64,000 bases of DNA from contig NZ_FMUH01000002.1 in NCBI RefSeq assembly GCF_900101025.1, forward strand, positions 682,001-746,000. Direction: 5' to 3'. A program made the position numbers and the translations under genes. A model generated the notes under the pieces. The model was not told the origin of the DNA. It ran no database searches and saw only the letters and a program-made list of their open reading frames with translations. The DNA comes from Klenkia marina. Its GTDB lineage: Bacteria > Actinomycetota > Actinomycetes > Mycobacteriales > Geodermatophilaceae. Shown one piece after another: positions 14,827 through 24,957 of this stretch; within the stretch, counting starts at the first letter, position 1; each line of letters begins with the position of its first letter.

Positions 14827-16410
14827 GTGGCCCCAGCAGCCCGCACCTTCCACGGCCTGGTGCGCGCAGCCGCGCGCGACCACGGCTCCGCCCCCGCCCT
14901 GGTCGAGGGCGACCGCCGGCTCACGTGGGCCGAGGTCGCCGCCGCCGTCGACCGTGCCGCCGCCGGCTACGCCGCCCGGGGGCTCACCGCCGGTGACCGG
15001 GTGGCCGTGCAGCTGCCCAACGGCGTCGACTGGGTGGTGGCCGTGGTGGGCGCGCTGCGTGCCGGTCTGGTCGTCGTCCCGGTGAACACCGCCTACACCG
15101 ACCCCGAGCTCACCCACCTGCTCACCGACTCCGGCGCCCGGGCGCTGGTCGTCGCGGCCGAGCGCACGGACCTGGCCGGCGTCCCCGTCCTCGTCGGGCC
15201 CCCGGACGCCGACGGCGAGCCCCCCGCCGACCCCGACGACCCCGCCGCGCTGGCGCTGCTGGCCTACACCAGCGGCACCACCGGGCACCCGCGCGGGGCG
15301 ATGCTGACCCACCGGGCGCTGCTGGCCAACCAGCAGCAGGTGCTGGCGGTCGACCCGGCACCGGTGCGGCCCGGCGACGTCGTGCTGCTGGCCCTGCCGC
15401 TGTTCCACGTCTACGGCCTCAACGGCGGGCTCGGCCTGGTCGCGGCCACCGCGTCGTGCGGGGTGGTCGTCCGGTCCTTCGACCCGGTGGCCACCCTCGA
15501 GCTCATGGCCGGCGAGGGCGTGACCGCGGTCCCGGCCGCGCCGCCGATGTACCAGGCCTGGCTGGCGGCCGCGGACGCCGCCGGGTCCGACGCCGCCCTG
15601 CGCCGGGCCTTCGCCGCCGTGCACACCGCCAGCTCGGGCTCGGCCCCGCTGGCCCCCCGCGTCTGGACGGCGATGAAGGACCGTGCCGCCGTCACCGTCT
15701 GGGAGGGCTACGGCCTCACCGAGGCCGCGCCCGTGCTGGCCACCACGCTGGCCACCGGCCGGGCCAAGCCGGCGTGCATCGGTGCCCCGCTGCCGGGCGT
15801 GGAGCTCGTGCTGCGCGACACCGCCGGGGGGCCCGAGGCCGGCCCCGACCCCGGCAGCCGCGTGCGCGAGGACGTGTTCGGGGACCCCTTCGGCGACGAC
15901 CCGCCCGACAGCGCCGGCGAGGTGTGCGTGCGCGGGCCCAACCTGTTCGCCGGCTACTGGCCCGACGGCGCCGACGGCCCCGACGACGAGGGCTGGATGC
16001 TGACCGGCGACATCGCCTACCGCGACGCGCAGGGCGACCTCCACCTGGTCGACCGGCGCCGCGACCTCGTCCTGGTCAGCGGGTTCAACGTCTACCCGCT
16101 GGAGGTCGAGCGGGTGCTCGAGAGCCACCCCGAGGTCGCCGAGGCCGCCGTCATCGGGCTGCCCGACGAGCGCACGGGCGAGTCGGTGCGGGCCTTCGTC
16201 GTGCTGGAGCCCGGCGCCGAGGTCGACGGCGAGACGCTGCGCACCTTCAGCCGCACCTCGCTGGCCCGGTTCAAGGTGCCCACGACGGTGCACGTCGTCG
16301 AGGCGCTGCCGCACTCGCTCACCGGCAAGGTCAGCCGGGCGCGCCTGCGCGAGCTGGGCCTGGACCGCATCGCCGAGGACACCCGGCACGCGGAGGGCGT
16401 CGATGGCTGA
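14827..16410 (+). CDS. Class I adenylate-forming acyl-CoA synthetase
   Basis: A 527-residue ANL enzyme. The P-loop-like motif is LLAYTSGTTGHPRGAMLTHRA, the adenine motif is WEGYGLTEAAPV, the hinge is LVDRRRDLVLVSGFNVYP, and the C-terminal catalytic lysine is in SLTGKVSRARL. It activates a carboxylic acid as acyl-AMP and then usually acyl-CoA; chain length cannot be read from the sequence. The GTG start is set by AGGAGGAGAG at 14810-14820. An insertion rich in Asp/Gly/Pro lies at ~338-370. It overlaps the glutaredoxin-like gene by 8 bp. Confidence 0.88.
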   Translation: MAPAARTFHGLVRAAARDHGSAPALVEGDRRLTWAEVAAAVDRAAAGYAARGLTAGDRVAVQLPNGVDWVVAVVGALRAGLVVVPVNTAYTDPELTHLLTDSGARALVVAAERTDLAGVPVLVGPPDADGEPPADPDDPAALALLAYTSGTTGHPRGAMLTHRALLANQQQVLAVDPAPVRPGDVVLLALPLFHVYGLNGGLGLVAATASCGVVVRSFDPVATLELMAGEGVTAVPAAPPMYQAWLAAADAAGSDAALRRAFAAVHTASSGSAPLAPRVWTAMKDRAAVTVWEGYGLTEAAPVLATTLATGRAKPACIGAPLPGVELVLRDTAGGPEAGPDPGSRVREDVFGDPFGDDPPDSAGEVCVRGPNLFAGYWPDGADGPDDEGWMLTGDIAYRDAQGDLHLVDRRRDLVLVSGFNVYPLEVERVLESHPEVAEAAVIGLPDERTGESVRAFVVLEPGAEVDGETLRTFSRTSLARFKVPTTVHVVEALPHSLTGKVSRARLRELGLDRIAEDTRHAEGVDG

Positions 16411-16651
16411 GCCCGCCCGGCTGCAGCTGCTGACCCGCGCCGGCTGCCACCTGTGCGTGGTGGCCGGCGAGACGCTGGTCCGGGTGGCCGGTGAGCACGG
16501 GCTGGCCGTGACCGAGGTCGACGTCGACGGCGACCCCGACCTGCAGGCCGAGTTCGGCGACCGGGTGCCCGTCGTCCTGCTCGACGGCCGGGAGCACAGC
16601 TACTTCACCGTGGACGTCGACCGCCTGCGGCGGGACCTCTCCGCCCGCTGA
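16403..16651 (+). CDS. Glutaredoxin-like thiol protein (DUF836)
   Basis: An 82-residue thioredoxin-fold protein with the redox motif CHLC (Cys15, Cys18), the cis-proline region RVPVVLLDG, and the compact size of the DUF836/glutaredoxin-like group (Rv0508-like). It should carry out thiol-disulfide exchange in the cytosol. In M. tuberculosis the homologue lies directly before hemA; here rex intervenes. Confidence 0.85.
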   Translation: MAEPARLQLLTRAGCHLCVVAGETLVRVAGEHGLAVTEVDVDGDPDLQAEFGDRVPVVLLDGREHSYFTVDVDRLRRDLSAR

Positions 16652-16708
16652 GCCGGTGGTGTCCGACACACCGGACGCCGGTGACCTGCACGGATGCCCC
16701 GCGGAACT

Positions 16709-16726
16709 TTGTTCCGACGTTCACAA
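16709..16726. promoter_or_regulatory. Rex operator (imperfect) upstream of rex-hemA
   Basis: TTGTTCCGACGTTCACAA keeps one perfect half-site (TTCACAA) and four bases of the other, compared with the Rex consensus TTGTGAA-N4-TTCACAA. It overlaps a plausible -35 (TTGTTC, 16709-16714) placed 17 bp before a -10 (TACCGT, 16732-16737). Rex bound here should block its own promoter. Confidence 0.7.
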
Positions 16727-16731
16727 GCGGT

Positions 16732-16737
16732 TACCGT
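16732..16737 (+). promoter_or_regulatory. rex promoter -10 box
   Basis: TACCGT lies 17 bp after TTGTTC, giving a conventional promoter embedded in the Rex operator and a leader of ~130 bases before the rex GTG. Confidence 0.55.
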
Positions 16738-16874
16738 GGCGGTGCCGGGACGCGAGGCCCCGGCCGACACCCCTCGACCCCGGCGACGCCGCCCGCGTGC
16801 GCGCACACCGCCGGGGGACGCCCGTGACGCGAGCTCGTCCGGGGTGTCCGCGGACGGTCGTCGGAGGAGGGTGC

Positions 16875-17570
16875 GTGAGCGAGGTGCGGAGCCGGGTCAT
16901 CCCCGAGGCGACCGTCGCCCGGCTGGCGGTCTACCTCCGGGTGCTGACCGCGCTGGCCGAGAGCGGGCGGCGTTCGGTGTCCAGCGGTGAGCTGGCCTCG
17001 GCCGCCGGGGTCAACCCCGCCGGGCTGCGCAAGGACCTCTCCTACCTCGGCCCGTGCGGCGTGCGCGGCGTCGGCTACGCGGTCGGGTCGCTGCGCGAGC
17101 GGCTGGCCCGGGCGCTGGGTGTCGAGCAGGCCCGCTCGTGCGTGCTGGTCGGCATGGGCAACCTGGGCTCCGCCCTGGCCGGGTACGCCGGCTTCGGCAC
17201 CCGCGGCTTCACCTTCGTCGGCCTGCTGGACGCCGACCCGGCGCGCGTGGGCGACGTCGTCGGCGGCACCGAGGTGCGCCCGGTCGACGAGCTCGAGCAG
17301 GTCGTCGCCGCCCACGGCGTGACCATCGCCGTCGTGACCACCCCGGCCGGGGTGGCCCAGTCGGTGTGCGACCGCCTCGTCGCCGCCGGCGTCCGCAGCA
17401 TCGTGAACTTCGCCCCGGTGACGCTCGTCGTCCCGGCCGGCGTCGACGTCCGGCAGGTCGACCTGTCGGTGGAACTGCAGGTGCTGGCCTTCCTGGACCA
17501 GCAGAAGGGTGTGGACGTCGTGCCCCACCAGGCTTCCCGGCCGATGACCGAGCAGGTGGCGCTCCCGTGA
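16875..17570 (+). CDS. rex: Redox-sensing transcriptional repressor Rex
   Basis: A 231-residue protein. The N-terminal winged helix (~5-80) contains [23 protein letters not shown], the Rex DNA-binding signature. The Rossmann domain begins [15 protein letters not shown] (~91-105) and binds NADH/NAD+. The C-terminal helix swaps between subunits in known Rex dimers. NADH releases Rex from DNA, so targets are induced when the NADH/NAD+ ratio rises. The GTG is chosen because GGAGGAGG (16863-16870) precedes it at normal spacing. It overlaps hemA by 4 bp (GTGA), as in the Streptomyces rex-hemACD operon. Confidence 0.95.
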   Translation: MSEVRSRVIPEATVARLAVYLRVLTALAESGRRSVSSGELASAAGVNPAGLRKDLSYLGPCGVRGVGYAVGSLRERLARALGVEQARSCVLVGMGNLGSALAGYAGFGTRGFTFVGLLDADPARVGDVVGGTEVRPVDELEQVVAAHGVTIAVVTTPAGVAQSVCDRLVAAGVRSIVNFAPVTLVVPAGVDVRQVDLSVELQVLAFLDQQKGVDVVPHQASRPMTEQVALP

Positions 17571-18937
17571 GTCTCCTCGCCGTCGGCATCAGCCACCAGA
17601 CCGCGCCGGTGACCCTGCTCGAGCAGGTCGCGATGAACGCCGACGACACGGTCAAGACCCTGCACGAGCTGCTCGACAGCGAGCACGTGTCCGAGGCGCT
17701 GGTGCTGGCCACCTGCAACCGGGTCGAGATCTTCGCCGAGGTGGACCGCTTCCACGGCGGCGTCACCGACGTCAGCCGCGTGCTCGCCCGGCACGCCGGC
17801 GCCGGTGTCGAGGAGCTCTCGCCCTACGTCACCGTGCACTACGAGGACCAGGCGATCGGCCACCTCTGCGTCGTGGCCGCCGGGCTGGACTCGATGGTGG
17901 TCGGCGAGACCCAGGTGCTCGGCCAGCTGCGCGCGGCCTACGCCCTGGCCCAGGCCGAGGGCGCGATCGGCCGCGAGCTGCACCCCATCACCCAGCGGGC
18001 GCTGCGCGTGGGCAAGCGGGTGCACAGCGAGACCGGCATCGACAAGGCCGGCGCCTCGCTGGTGTCGGTGGCCCTCGACCGGGTCACCGACCGCATCGGC
18101 GACCTCGCCGGCCGCCCCGTGCTGGTCGTGGGCGCGGGCTCCATGGGCGCGCTGGCCGCCACCACGCTGGCCCGCCGCGGCGCCGCCGTCACCGTCACCA
18201 GCCGCACCCCGGCCACCGCGCTGCGGCTGGCCGACGCCGTCGGCGGCCGCGCCGCCGACCTCGACGACCTGGCCGGCGAGCTGGCCGACGCCGACGTCCT
18301 GGTCACCTGCACCGGCGCCACCGGGACGGTCATCGGCACCGACGTCGTCGGCACCGCGATGACCGGCCGCACCCGCCCGCTGGTCGTGGTCGACCTGGCG
18401 CTGCCCCGCGACGTCGACGCCGCGGTCGGCACGATGCCCGACGTGCACGTCGTGGACCTCGCGATGCTGCAGGGCGAGCGCGCGGCCCGGCCCGGCGAGC
18501 CGGTGGCCGGGTCCGTCGCCGCCGACGACATCGCCGCCGCGCACGCCCTGGTCGAGCTCGAGACCTCGCTGCTGCGGGCCGAGCGGCAGGCCGCGGCGGT
18601 GGCCCCGACCGTGTCCGCACTGCGCAGCCAGGCCGCCGACGTCGTCGACGCCGAGCTGCTGCGCCTGTCGAGCCGGTTGCCCGACCTCGACGCCCGCGCC
18701 CGCGCCGAGATCGCCCGCACCGTGCGCCGGGTGGTCGACAAGCTGCTGCACGAGCCGACCGTGCGGGTGAAGGAGCTGGCCAGCGCGCCGGGGGACACCG
18801 ACTACGCCGGCGCCCTGCGGGCCCTGTTCGGCCTGGGCCTGGACGCCGACACCAGCGGCAAGCTCGCCGACGCCGTGACCGTCGACGCCTCGACCACCAC
18901 CACGCTGGACCAGCTCACCGACCGGGACGTCTCGTGA
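17567..18937 (+). CDS. hemA: Glutamyl-tRNA reductase
   Basis: A 456-residue enzyme that reduces glutamyl-tRNA(Glu) to glutamate-1-semialdehyde with NADPH, the first committed C5 haem step. It has catalytic Cys50 in [10 protein letters not shown], the [10 protein letters not shown] motif, the NADPH-binding [17 protein letters not shown], and the C-terminal dimerisation domain. Start and stop overlap rex and hemC by GTGA on each side, so translation is coupled. Confidence 0.95.
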   Translation: MSLLAVGISHQTAPVTLLEQVAMNADDTVKTLHELLDSEHVSEALVLATCNRVEIFAEVDRFHGGVTDVSRVLARHAGAGVEELSPYVTVHYEDQAIGHLCVVAAGLDSMVVGETQVLGQLRAAYALAQAEGAIGRELHPITQRALRVGKRVHSETGIDKAGASLVSVALDRVTDRIGDLAGRPVLVVGAGSMGALAATTLARRGAAVTVTSRTPATALRLADAVGGRAADLDDLAGELADADVLVTCTGATGTVIGTDVVGTAMTGRTRPLVVVDLALPRDVDAAVGTMPDVHVVDLAMLQGERAARPGEPVAGSVAADDIAAAHALVELETSLLRAERQAAAVAPTVSALRSQAADVVDAELLRLSSRLPDLDARARAEIARTVRRVVDKLLHEPTVRVKELASAPGDTDYAGALRALFGLGLDADTSGKLADAVTVDASTTTTLDQLTDRDVS

Positions 18938-19875
18938 CCGCCCCCGACGCCACCCCGATCCGGCTGGGCACCCGGCGCAGCGAGCTCGCGCTCACCCAGT
19001 CCGGGCACGTGGCCGACGCCATCACCGCGGTCAGCGGCCGGCCGGTCGAGCTGGTGCACATCACCACCGAGGGCGACCGCTCGTCGGCGGCCATCACCCA
19101 GCTCGGCGGCACCGGGGTGTTCGTCAGCGCGCTGCGCGACGCGCTCCACGACGGCCGGGTCGACGTCGCCGTGCACAGCTACAAGGACCTCCCCACCGCC
19201 GAGGAGCCCGGGCTGGTCATCGCGGCGGTACCGCCCCGGCAGGACCCCCGTGACGCCCTCGTCGCCCGCGACGGCCTGACGCTGGGCGAGCTGCCCGCCG
19301 GGGCAACCGTCGGCACCGGCGCCCCCCGCCGCGTCGCGCAGCTGCGGGCCCTGGGTCTGGGCCTCGAGGTGGTGCCGATCCGGGGCAACGTGGACACCCG
19401 GATGGGCAAGGTGACCTCGGGCGAATTGGACGCGGTGGTCCTCGCCCGGGCAGGATTGGCCCGCCTCGGCCGGCTCGACGCCGTCACCGAGGTGCTCGAC
19501 CCGCTCCAGGTGCTCCCCGCCCCCGCGCAGGGTGCCCTGGCCGTGGAGTGCCGGAGCGACGACGACGTCACCCGGTCGCTGCTGGCGGCCCTCGACGACG
19601 CCGGTGCCCGCGCCTGCGTCGCCGCCGAGCGCACCGTCCTGGCCACCCTGGAGGCCGGGTGCAGTGCCCCCGTCGCCGCGCACGCCGAGATCGGCGAGGG
19701 CGAGGACGGCGGCGACGAGCTCTACCTGCGGGCCTCGGTCACCGCGATCGACGGCAGCGACGCCGTCCGCGGCTCGGTCTCCGGGCCCGCGACCGAAGCG
19801 CACCGGCTGGGCCGCGAGCTCGCCGCCGACCTGCTCGACCGCGGTGCGGGCGCCCTCGTGGCGGCCAGCCGATGA
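18934..19875 (+). CDS. hemC: Hydroxymethylbilane synthase (porphobilinogen deaminase)
   Basis: A 313-residue enzyme polymerising four porphobilinogens. The catalytic aspartate is in HSYKDLP (~Asp85), the dipyrromethane cofactor attaches at Cys243 in [12 protein letters not shown], and the conserved IRGNVDTRM is present. It overlaps hemA by GTGA. Its own stop overlaps a 28-codon reading frame that leads into hemD. Confidence 0.95.
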   Translation: MTAPDATPIRLGTRRSELALTQSGHVADAITAVSGRPVELVHITTEGDRSSAAITQLGGTGVFVSALRDALHDGRVDVAVHSYKDLPTAEEPGLVIAAVPPRQDPRDALVARDGLTLGELPAGATVGTGAPRRVAQLRALGLGLEVVPIRGNVDTRMGKVTSGELDAVVLARAGLARLGRLDAVTEVLDPLQVLPAPAQGALAVECRSDDDVTRSLLAALDDAGARACVAAERTVLATLEAGCSAPVAAHAEIGEGEDGGDELYLRASVTAIDGSDAVRGSVSGPATEAHRLGRELAADLLDRGAGALVAASR

Positions 19876-19958
19876 CCACCACCGCAGCACCCCCACAGTC
19901 CCCCTGTTCGACCGCAAGCGACCCCACCCCGGGGTCGGAGATGGAGAGCACGCGATGA
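19872..19958 (+). CDS. 28-codon bridging micro-ORF between hemC and hemD
   Basis: Starts in ATGA overlapping the hemC stop and ends in ATGA overlapping the hemD start. The product would be a 28-residue Pro/Ser/Thr-rich peptide beginning [17 protein letters not shown]. It resembles no known family. Its likely role, if translated, is to carry ribosomes across the 79-base gap and keep hemD coupled. A similar frame bridges nuoL and nuoM. Confidence 0.45.
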   Translation: MTTTAAPPQSPCSTASDPTPGSEMESTR

Positions 19959-21499
19959 CGCGCTCACGCAAGCAGTCCGGCCGAGTCGTCTTCGTCGGCG
20001 GCGGCCCCGGTGACCCCGGGATGCTGACCACCCGCGCCGCCGAGGCGCTCGCCGCCGCCGACCTGGTGCTGGCCGACGCCGAGGTGCCGGCCCCGCTGGC
20101 CGACGCCGTGCGCGAGGCGCACCCCGACCTCGAGCTGACCGTCGTCACCGGCGAGCCGGCCGAGGTCGCCAAGACCGCGGTCACCGCCGCCAAGACCGGC
20201 TCGGTCGTCGTCCGGCTGGTCGCCGGCGACCCCTTCACCACCGACGCCGTGGTCAAGGAGGTGCTGGCCGTGACCCGCACCAGCGTGCCCTTCGACGTGG
20301 TGCCCGGTGTCGCCGTGGGCAGCGCCGTCCCCGCCTTCGCCGGCGTGGCCGTCGGCGCGGGCTCGGTGCAGGCCGACCTGCGCGGTGAGGACCCCACCGA
20401 CCTCGCGGCCCTCGCCGCGGCCAGCACGGGCACCGGCAGCCCGCTGGTGCTGCAGGTCATGGCCGACCAGCTCCCGCTGGTCGCCGCGGGCCTGGTCGAC
20501 GGCGGGCTGTCGGCGAGCACCCCCGTGGTGGTCACCGCCGACGGCTCGAGCACCGCGCAGCGCAGCGTCGTCGCCAAGCTCGGCGCCGTCGCCGAGAAGG
20601 ACGCCGGCACCGAGACCTTCTCCGGTCCGGTCGTGGCCACCGTCGGCTCGGTCGTGGACAAGCGCGCCAAGCTCGGCTGGTGGGAGTCCCGCCCGCTGTT
20701 CGGCTGGCGCGTGCTGGTGCCCCGCACCAAGGAGCAGGCCGGCGACATGAGCGAGCGGCTGCGCGCCTACGGGGCCGTGCCGGTCGAGGTGCCCACCATC
20801 GCCGTCGAGCCCCCGCGCAGCGCCGCCCAGATGGACCGCGCCGTCAAGGGCCTGGTCACCGGCCGTTACGGCTGGATCGTCTTCACCTCGACCAACGCCG
20901 TCCGCGCCGTGCGCGAGAAGTTCGTCGAGCTGGGCCTGGACGCCCGTGCCTTCGCCGGGGTCAAGGTCGCCTGCGTGGGCGAGCAGACCGCCGAGGCCGT
21001 GCGCGAGTTCGGCATCGTCCCGGAGCTGGTGCCCACGGGCGAGCAGTCCTCCGAGGGCCTGCTGGTGGACTTCCCGCCCTTCGACGACGTCTTCGACCCG
21101 ATCGACCGGGTGCTGCTGCCGCGCGCCGACATCGCCACCGAGACCCTGACCGCGGGCCTGAAGGACCGCGGCTGGGAGGTCGACGACGTCACCGCCTACC
21201 GCACCGTGCGGGCCGCCCCGCCGGCCGCCGCCGTGCGCGAGGCCATCAAGGGCGGCGGCTTCGACGCCGTGTGCTTCACGTCGTCCTCGACCGTGCGCAA
21301 CCTGGTCGGGATCGCGGGCAAGCCGCACGCCCGCACCGTCGTCTCGGTGATCGGCCCGGCCACCGCGGCCAGCGCCACCGAGTTCGGCCTGCGGGTCGAC
21401 GTCCAGCCCGAGACCGCTGCGGTGGGCCCGCTGGTCGACGCGCTCGCGGCCTTCGCCGAGGCCCGCCGCGCCGAGGCCGAGGCCGGGTCCGCCGAATGA
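19955..21499 (+). CDS. hemD: Uroporphyrinogen-III methyltransferase/synthase fusion (HemD with CobA-like domain)
   Basis: A 514-residue fusion. Residues ~8-250 form a tetrapyrrole methylase domain starting VVFVGGGPGDPGMLTTRAAEAL. In that domain the usual RLKGGDPF loop reads VRLVAGDPFTTD, so SAM-dependent methylation may be weak or lost. Residues ~265-505 form uroporphyrinogen-III synthase (VLVPRTKEQAGDMSERL, FTSTNAVRAVREKF, CFTSSSTVRNLVGI), which cyclises hydroxymethylbilane to uroporphyrinogen III. Actinobacterial HemD proteins are commonly fused this way. It is coupled by ATGA to hemB. Confidence 0.92.
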   Translation: MTRSRKQSGRVVFVGGGPGDPGMLTTRAAEALAAADLVLADAEVPAPLADAVREAHPDLELTVVTGEPAEVAKTAVTAAKTGSVVVRLVAGDPFTTDAVVKEVLAVTRTSVPFDVVPGVAVGSAVPAFAGVAVGAGSVQADLRGEDPTDLAALAAASTGTGSPLVLQVMADQLPLVAAGLVDGGLSASTPVVVTADGSSTAQRSVVAKLGAVAEKDAGTETFSGPVVATVGSVVDKRAKLGWWESRPLFGWRVLVPRTKEQAGDMSERLRAYGAVPVEVPTIAVEPPRSAAQMDRAVKGLVTGRYGWIVFTSTNAVRAVREKFVELGLDARAFAGVKVACVGEQTAEAVREFGIVPELVPTGEQSSEGLLVDFPPFDDVFDPIDRVLLPRADIATETLTAGLKDRGWEVDDVTAYRTVRAAPPAAAVREAIKGGGFDAVCFTSSSTVRNLVGIAGKPHARTVVSVIGPATAASATEFGLRVDVQPETAAVGPLVDALAAFAEARRAEAEAGSAE

Positions 21500-22485
21500 C
21501 GGGCGGGGCCAGCCCGGGCTTCGCGCGGGGACGGCGGCTGCGCTCGACACCGGCGATGCGCCGGCTGACCGCGCAGACCCGGCTGGCCCCCGCCGACTTC
21601 GTCCTGCCCGTGTTCGTCAAGCAGGACATCACCGAGCCGGTGCCGATCACCTCGATGCCCGGCGTCGTCCAGCACTCGATGGACTCGCTGCGCACGGCGG
21701 CCCAGGAGGCGGCCGAGGCCGGCATCGGCGGGCTCATGCTGTTCGGCATCCCGGCCGAGAAGGACGCCGTGGGCTCGCAGGCCGACGCCGCCGACGGCAT
21801 CGTGAACGTGGCGCTGCAGCAGCTGCGGGCCGACCTGGGCGACGAGCTCGTGCTCATGGCCGACCTGTGCCTGTGCGAGTACACCGACCACGGCCACTGC
21901 GGCGTCGTGACGCCCGCGGGCGTCGTGGACAACGACCCCACGCTCGACCGGTACGCCGCGGTCGCGATCGCGCAGGCCCAGGCCGGGGCCCACCTGGTCG
22001 CCCCCAGCGGGATGATGGACGGCCAGGTCGCCGCCATCCGGGCCGGGCTGGACTCGGCGGCCTTCACCGAGGTGCCGATCCTGGCCTACGCCGCCAAGTA
22101 CGCCTCGGGCTTCTACGGCCCGTTCCGCGAGGCCGCCGAGGGTGCCCCGCAGTTCGGCGACCGCTCGACCTACCAGATGGACCCGCCCAACGCCGCCGAG
22201 GCGCTGCGCGAGGTGGCCCAGGACCTCGCCGAGGGTGCCGACGCCGTCATGGTGAAGCCCGCGCTGCCCTACCTGGACATCGTGCGCCAGGTCGCCGACG
22301 CCGTCGACGTCCCGGTGAGCGCCTACCAGGTGAGCGGTGAGTACGCGATGGTCGAGGCCGCCGCCGAGCGCGGCATGGTCGACCGCCGCCGGGCGATCCT
22401 CGAGACCCTGACCTCCATCCGCCGCGCCGGCGCCGGCACGGTCCTCACGTACTGGGCGGTCGAGGCCGCCGGCTGGTTGCGGTGA
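21496..22485 (+). CDS. hemB: Delta-aminolevulinic acid dehydratase (porphobilinogen synthase)
   Basis: A 329-residue enzyme condensing two 5-aminolevulinates. The zinc-type cysteine motif [14 protein letters not shown] (Cys125, 127, 135) and the two active-site lysines, K201 in [12 protein letters not shown] and K254 in [11 protein letters not shown], are visible. It overlaps hemD (ATGA) and the following membrane-protein gene (GTGA). Confidence 0.95.
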   Translation: MTGGASPGFARGRRLRSTPAMRRLTAQTRLAPADFVLPVFVKQDITEPVPITSMPGVVQHSMDSLRTAAQEAAEAGIGGLMLFGIPAEKDAVGSQADAADGIVNVALQQLRADLGDELVLMADLCLCEYTDHGHCGVVTPAGVVDNDPTLDRYAAVAIAQAQAGAHLVAPSGMMDGQVAAIRAGLDSAAFTEVPILAYAAKYASGFYGPFREAAEGAPQFGDRSTYQMDPPNAAEALREVAQDLAEGADAVMVKPALPYLDIVRQVADAVDVPVSAYQVSGEYAMVEAAAERGMVDRRRAILETLTSIRRAGAGTVLTYWAVEAAGWLR

Positions 22486-22967
22486 CCTACACCGAGCCCG
22501 GCGGGTCCTGGCGCACGCTCTGGACGATGGTCGGGGCGTTCGTCGTCCTGGCCGTGCTCGACGTCGTCCTGCCCGGGCAGGACGTGCCCCTGCTCGTGTG
22601 GGTGGTCGCGGTCGTCGCCGTGCTCGGCATCGTGGCCGCCGGCACGGTCTCGGCCAACCGCGTGTGGACGGTCACCGTGACCGACCGCGGGCCGGACGCC
22701 GGCCTGACCGTGGGCCGCGAGCGGCTGCCGCTGGCCGAGGTCGACCCGACGTCGCTGGACGGCGAGGTCGGCGCGGACGTCGGGGCCCCCGTGCTCGGCG
22801 GCGGGGCCGACGTGCCCAAGGGCCGCGTGGGCCTGCCGCTGCGCCGCACCGACGGGACGACGGTGCTCGTGCCCACCCGGCGGCCCGCACAGCTGAGGGT
22901 GGCCCTGCGCACAGCTCTGACGGGGGCCGCCGGTCCGGACGAGCAGCCTGGGACAGTGGGACCGTGA
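22482..22967 (+). CDS. Hypothetical two-helix membrane protein in the hem operon
   Basis: A 161-residue protein with two N-terminal membrane helices (~13-30 and ~36-55), then a ~100-residue soluble beta-rich part ([27 protein letters not shown]...[20 protein letters not shown]). The pattern is reminiscent of PH-like DUF3093 domains, but I cannot assign it. The 4-bp overlaps with hemB and hemL show it is translated as part of the operon. Confidence 0.75.
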   Translation: MTYTEPGGSWRTLWTMVGAFVVLAVLDVVLPGQDVPLLVWVVAVVAVLGIVAAGTVSANRVWTVTVTDRGPDAGLTVGRERLPLAEVDPTSLDGEVGADVGAPVLGGGADVPKGRVGLPLRRTDGTTVLVPTRRPAQLRVALRTALTGAAGPDEQPGTVGP

Positions 22968-24319
22968 GCTACCCGTACGACGCCCCCGCCTCGGCCGACC
23001 TGTTCGAGCGCGCCGCCGCCGTGACCCCCGGCGGGGTGAACTCGCCGGTGCGCGCCTTCCGCGCGGTCGGCGGCACCCCGCGGTTCATGGCCTCGGGTGC
23101 TGGACCCTGGATCACCGACGTCGACGGTCGCCGCTACGTCGACCTGGTCAGCTCCTGGGGCCCGATGATCCTGGGGCACGCCCACCCCGCCGTGGTCGCC
23201 GCGGTCACCGAGGCGGCGTCCCGGGGCTTCTCCTTCGGCACCCCCACCGCCGGTGAGGTCGAGCTGGCCGCCGAGATCGTCGAGCGGGCCGGCGTCGAGC
23301 AGGTGCGGCTGGTCAACTCCGGCACCGAGGCGGTGCTGTCGGCGATCCGGCTGGCCCGCGGCGCCACCGGGCGCTCCGTCGTCGTCAAGTTCGCCGGCTG
23401 CTACCACGGCCACGTCGACGCCCTGCTGGCCGCGGCCGGCTCCGGGGTGGCCACGCTGGGCCTGCCCGACACCCCCGGCGTCACCACCGGCGCGGCCGCC
23501 GACACGATCGTGCTGCCGTACAACGACGTCGCCGCCGTCGAGGCCGTGTTCGCCGAGCGCGGCAGCGAGATCGCGGTCGTGGCCACCGAGGCCGCCGCCG
23601 GCAACATGGGCGTCGTCCCGCCGCTCGAGGGGTTCAACGCCGAGCTGCGCCGCATCACCGCCGCGCACGGTGCGCTGCTGCTGGTCGACGAGGTCATGAC
23701 CGGCTTCCGGGTCAGCCGCGCAGGCTGGCGCGGGCACGAGCACTACGACGCCGACCTCGTCACCTTCGGCAAGGTCATGGGCGGTGGCCTACCGGCTGCG
23801 GCGTTCGGCGGACGTCGCGAGCTCATGCAGCAGCTGGCCCCGCTCGGGCCGGTCTACCAGGCCGGCACGCTGGCCGGGAACCCCGTCGCGGTCGCCGCCG
23901 GGCTCACCACGCTGCGGCACTGCACCGACGAGGTCTACGCCCGCTGCGACGCCGTCGCCGCCACGATCTCCGGCGCCCTCACCGAGGCCCTCACCGAGGC
24001 GGGGGTCGCGCACCGGCTGCAGACCGCCGGGTCGATGTTCTCCGTCTTCTTCGTGCCCGACGGCCGCGCGGTGCGCGACTACGACGACGCCCGCACCCAG
24101 GAGACCGCCCGGCACACCGCCTTCTTCCACTCGATGCTGGCCGACGGCGTGTACCTGCCGCCGTCGGCGTTCGAGTCGTGGTTCGTCAACGCCGCGATGG
24201 ACGACGAGGCCGTGCAGCACGTGCTCGACGCGCTGCCCGCCGCCGCCCGGGCCGCCGCGGCCGCCGCTCCCGGCACCGCCCCCGCGGTCTCCCACGACGC
24301 CCAGGCGCTGCAGCCGTGA
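22964..24319 (+). CDS. hemL: Glutamate-1-semialdehyde 2,1-aminomutase
   Basis: A 451-residue PLP enzyme converting glutamate-1-semialdehyde to 5-aminolevulinate. It has [17 protein letters not shown], the cofactor-binding [10 protein letters not shown] and the PLP lysine K270 in [17 protein letters not shown]. The GTG starts [17 protein letters not shown], a typical family N-terminus, and overlaps the preceding stop (GTGA). A GACAGT hexamer 6 bases upstream could be an internal leaderless promoter. Confidence 0.95.
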   Translation: MSYPYDAPASADLFERAAAVTPGGVNSPVRAFRAVGGTPRFMASGAGPWITDVDGRRYVDLVSSWGPMILGHAHPAVVAAVTEAASRGFSFGTPTAGEVELAAEIVERAGVEQVRLVNSGTEAVLSAIRLARGATGRSVVVKFAGCYHGHVDALLAAAGSGVATLGLPDTPGVTTGAAADTIVLPYNDVAAVEAVFAERGSEIAVVATEAAAGNMGVVPPLEGFNAELRRITAAHGALLLVDEVMTGFRVSRAGWRGHEHYDADLVTFGKVMGGGLPAAAFGGRRELMQQLAPLGPVYQAGTLAGNPVAVAAGLTTLRHCTDEVYARCDAVAATISGALTEALTEAGVAHRLQTAGSMFSVFFVPDGRAVRDYDDARTQETARHTAFFHSMLADGVYLPPSAFESWFVNAAMDDEAVQHVLDALPAAARAAAAAAPGTAPAVSHDAQALQP

Positions 24320-24957
24320 CCGGCGAGCTCACCACCGTCCACGTCATGCGGCACGGTGAGGTGTTCAACCCGACCGGTGTGCTCTACGGCCGGTTGCCCG
24401 GGTTCCACCTCTCCGAGGCCGGGCACGGCATGGCCCGCACCGCCGCCGAGTGGTTCGACCAGCACCGGCCGATCACCCACCTCGTGGCCTCGCCGCTGCA
24501 GCGGGCCCAGGAGACCGCCGCCCCCATCGCCGAGGCGCTCGACCTGCCGATCGCCACCGACGACCGGCTCATCGAGGCGGGCAACCAGTTCGAGGGCCAG
24601 ACCTTCGGCGTCGGCGACGGCGCGCTCAAGCACCCGGCCAACTGGTGGCGGCTGCGCAACCCGTTCACGCCCTCGTGGGGCGAGCCGTACAAGGAGATCG
24701 CCGCACGCATGCTCGGCGCGGTGCACACCGCCCGCGACGCCGCCCGCGGGTCGGCCGCCGTCTGCGTCAGCCACCAGCTGCCCATCTGGGTGCTGCGGCT
24801 GACCGTCGAGGGCCGCAGCTACGTGCACGACCCCCGCAAGCGGCAGTGCGGGCTGGCCAGCGTCACCTCGTTGACCTGGGCCGGCGACGACCTGGTGCGC
24901 GTCGACTACGCCGAGCCCGCGGGTCCGGCCGGGAAGGGCACGGTGGGCGGGGCATGA
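24316..24957 (+). CDS. Histidine phosphatase family protein
   Basis: A 213-residue phosphoglycerate-mutase-like protein with the catalytic RHG motif in [25 protein letters not shown], and the second histidine in [10 protein letters not shown]. The substrate is unknown; the gene sits between hemL and the cytochrome-maturation genes here and in M. tuberculosis (Rv0525). It overlaps by 4 bp on both sides. Confidence 0.88.
   Translation: MTGELTTVHVMRHGEVFNPTGVLYGRLPGFHLSEAGHGMARTAAEWFDQHRPITHLVASPLQRAQETAAPIAEALDLPIATDDRLIEAGNQFEGQTFGVGDGALKHPANWWRLRNPFTPSWGEPYKEIAARMLGAVHTARDAARGSAAVCVSHQLPIWVLRLTVEGRSYVHDPRKRQCGLASVTSLTWAGDDLVRVDYAEPAGPAGKGTVGGA

Noticed and set aside
20680-21495. Extended hemB frame reaching back through hemD
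   Set aside because: HemB family N-termini begin near the ATG at 21496, which overlaps the hemD stop; the upstream translation is a shifted frame of hemD.
22952-22957. GACAGT before hemL as a firm promoter
   Set aside because: The first base deviates from TANNNT and the gene is already coupled by GTGA; it is mentioned only as a possibility.
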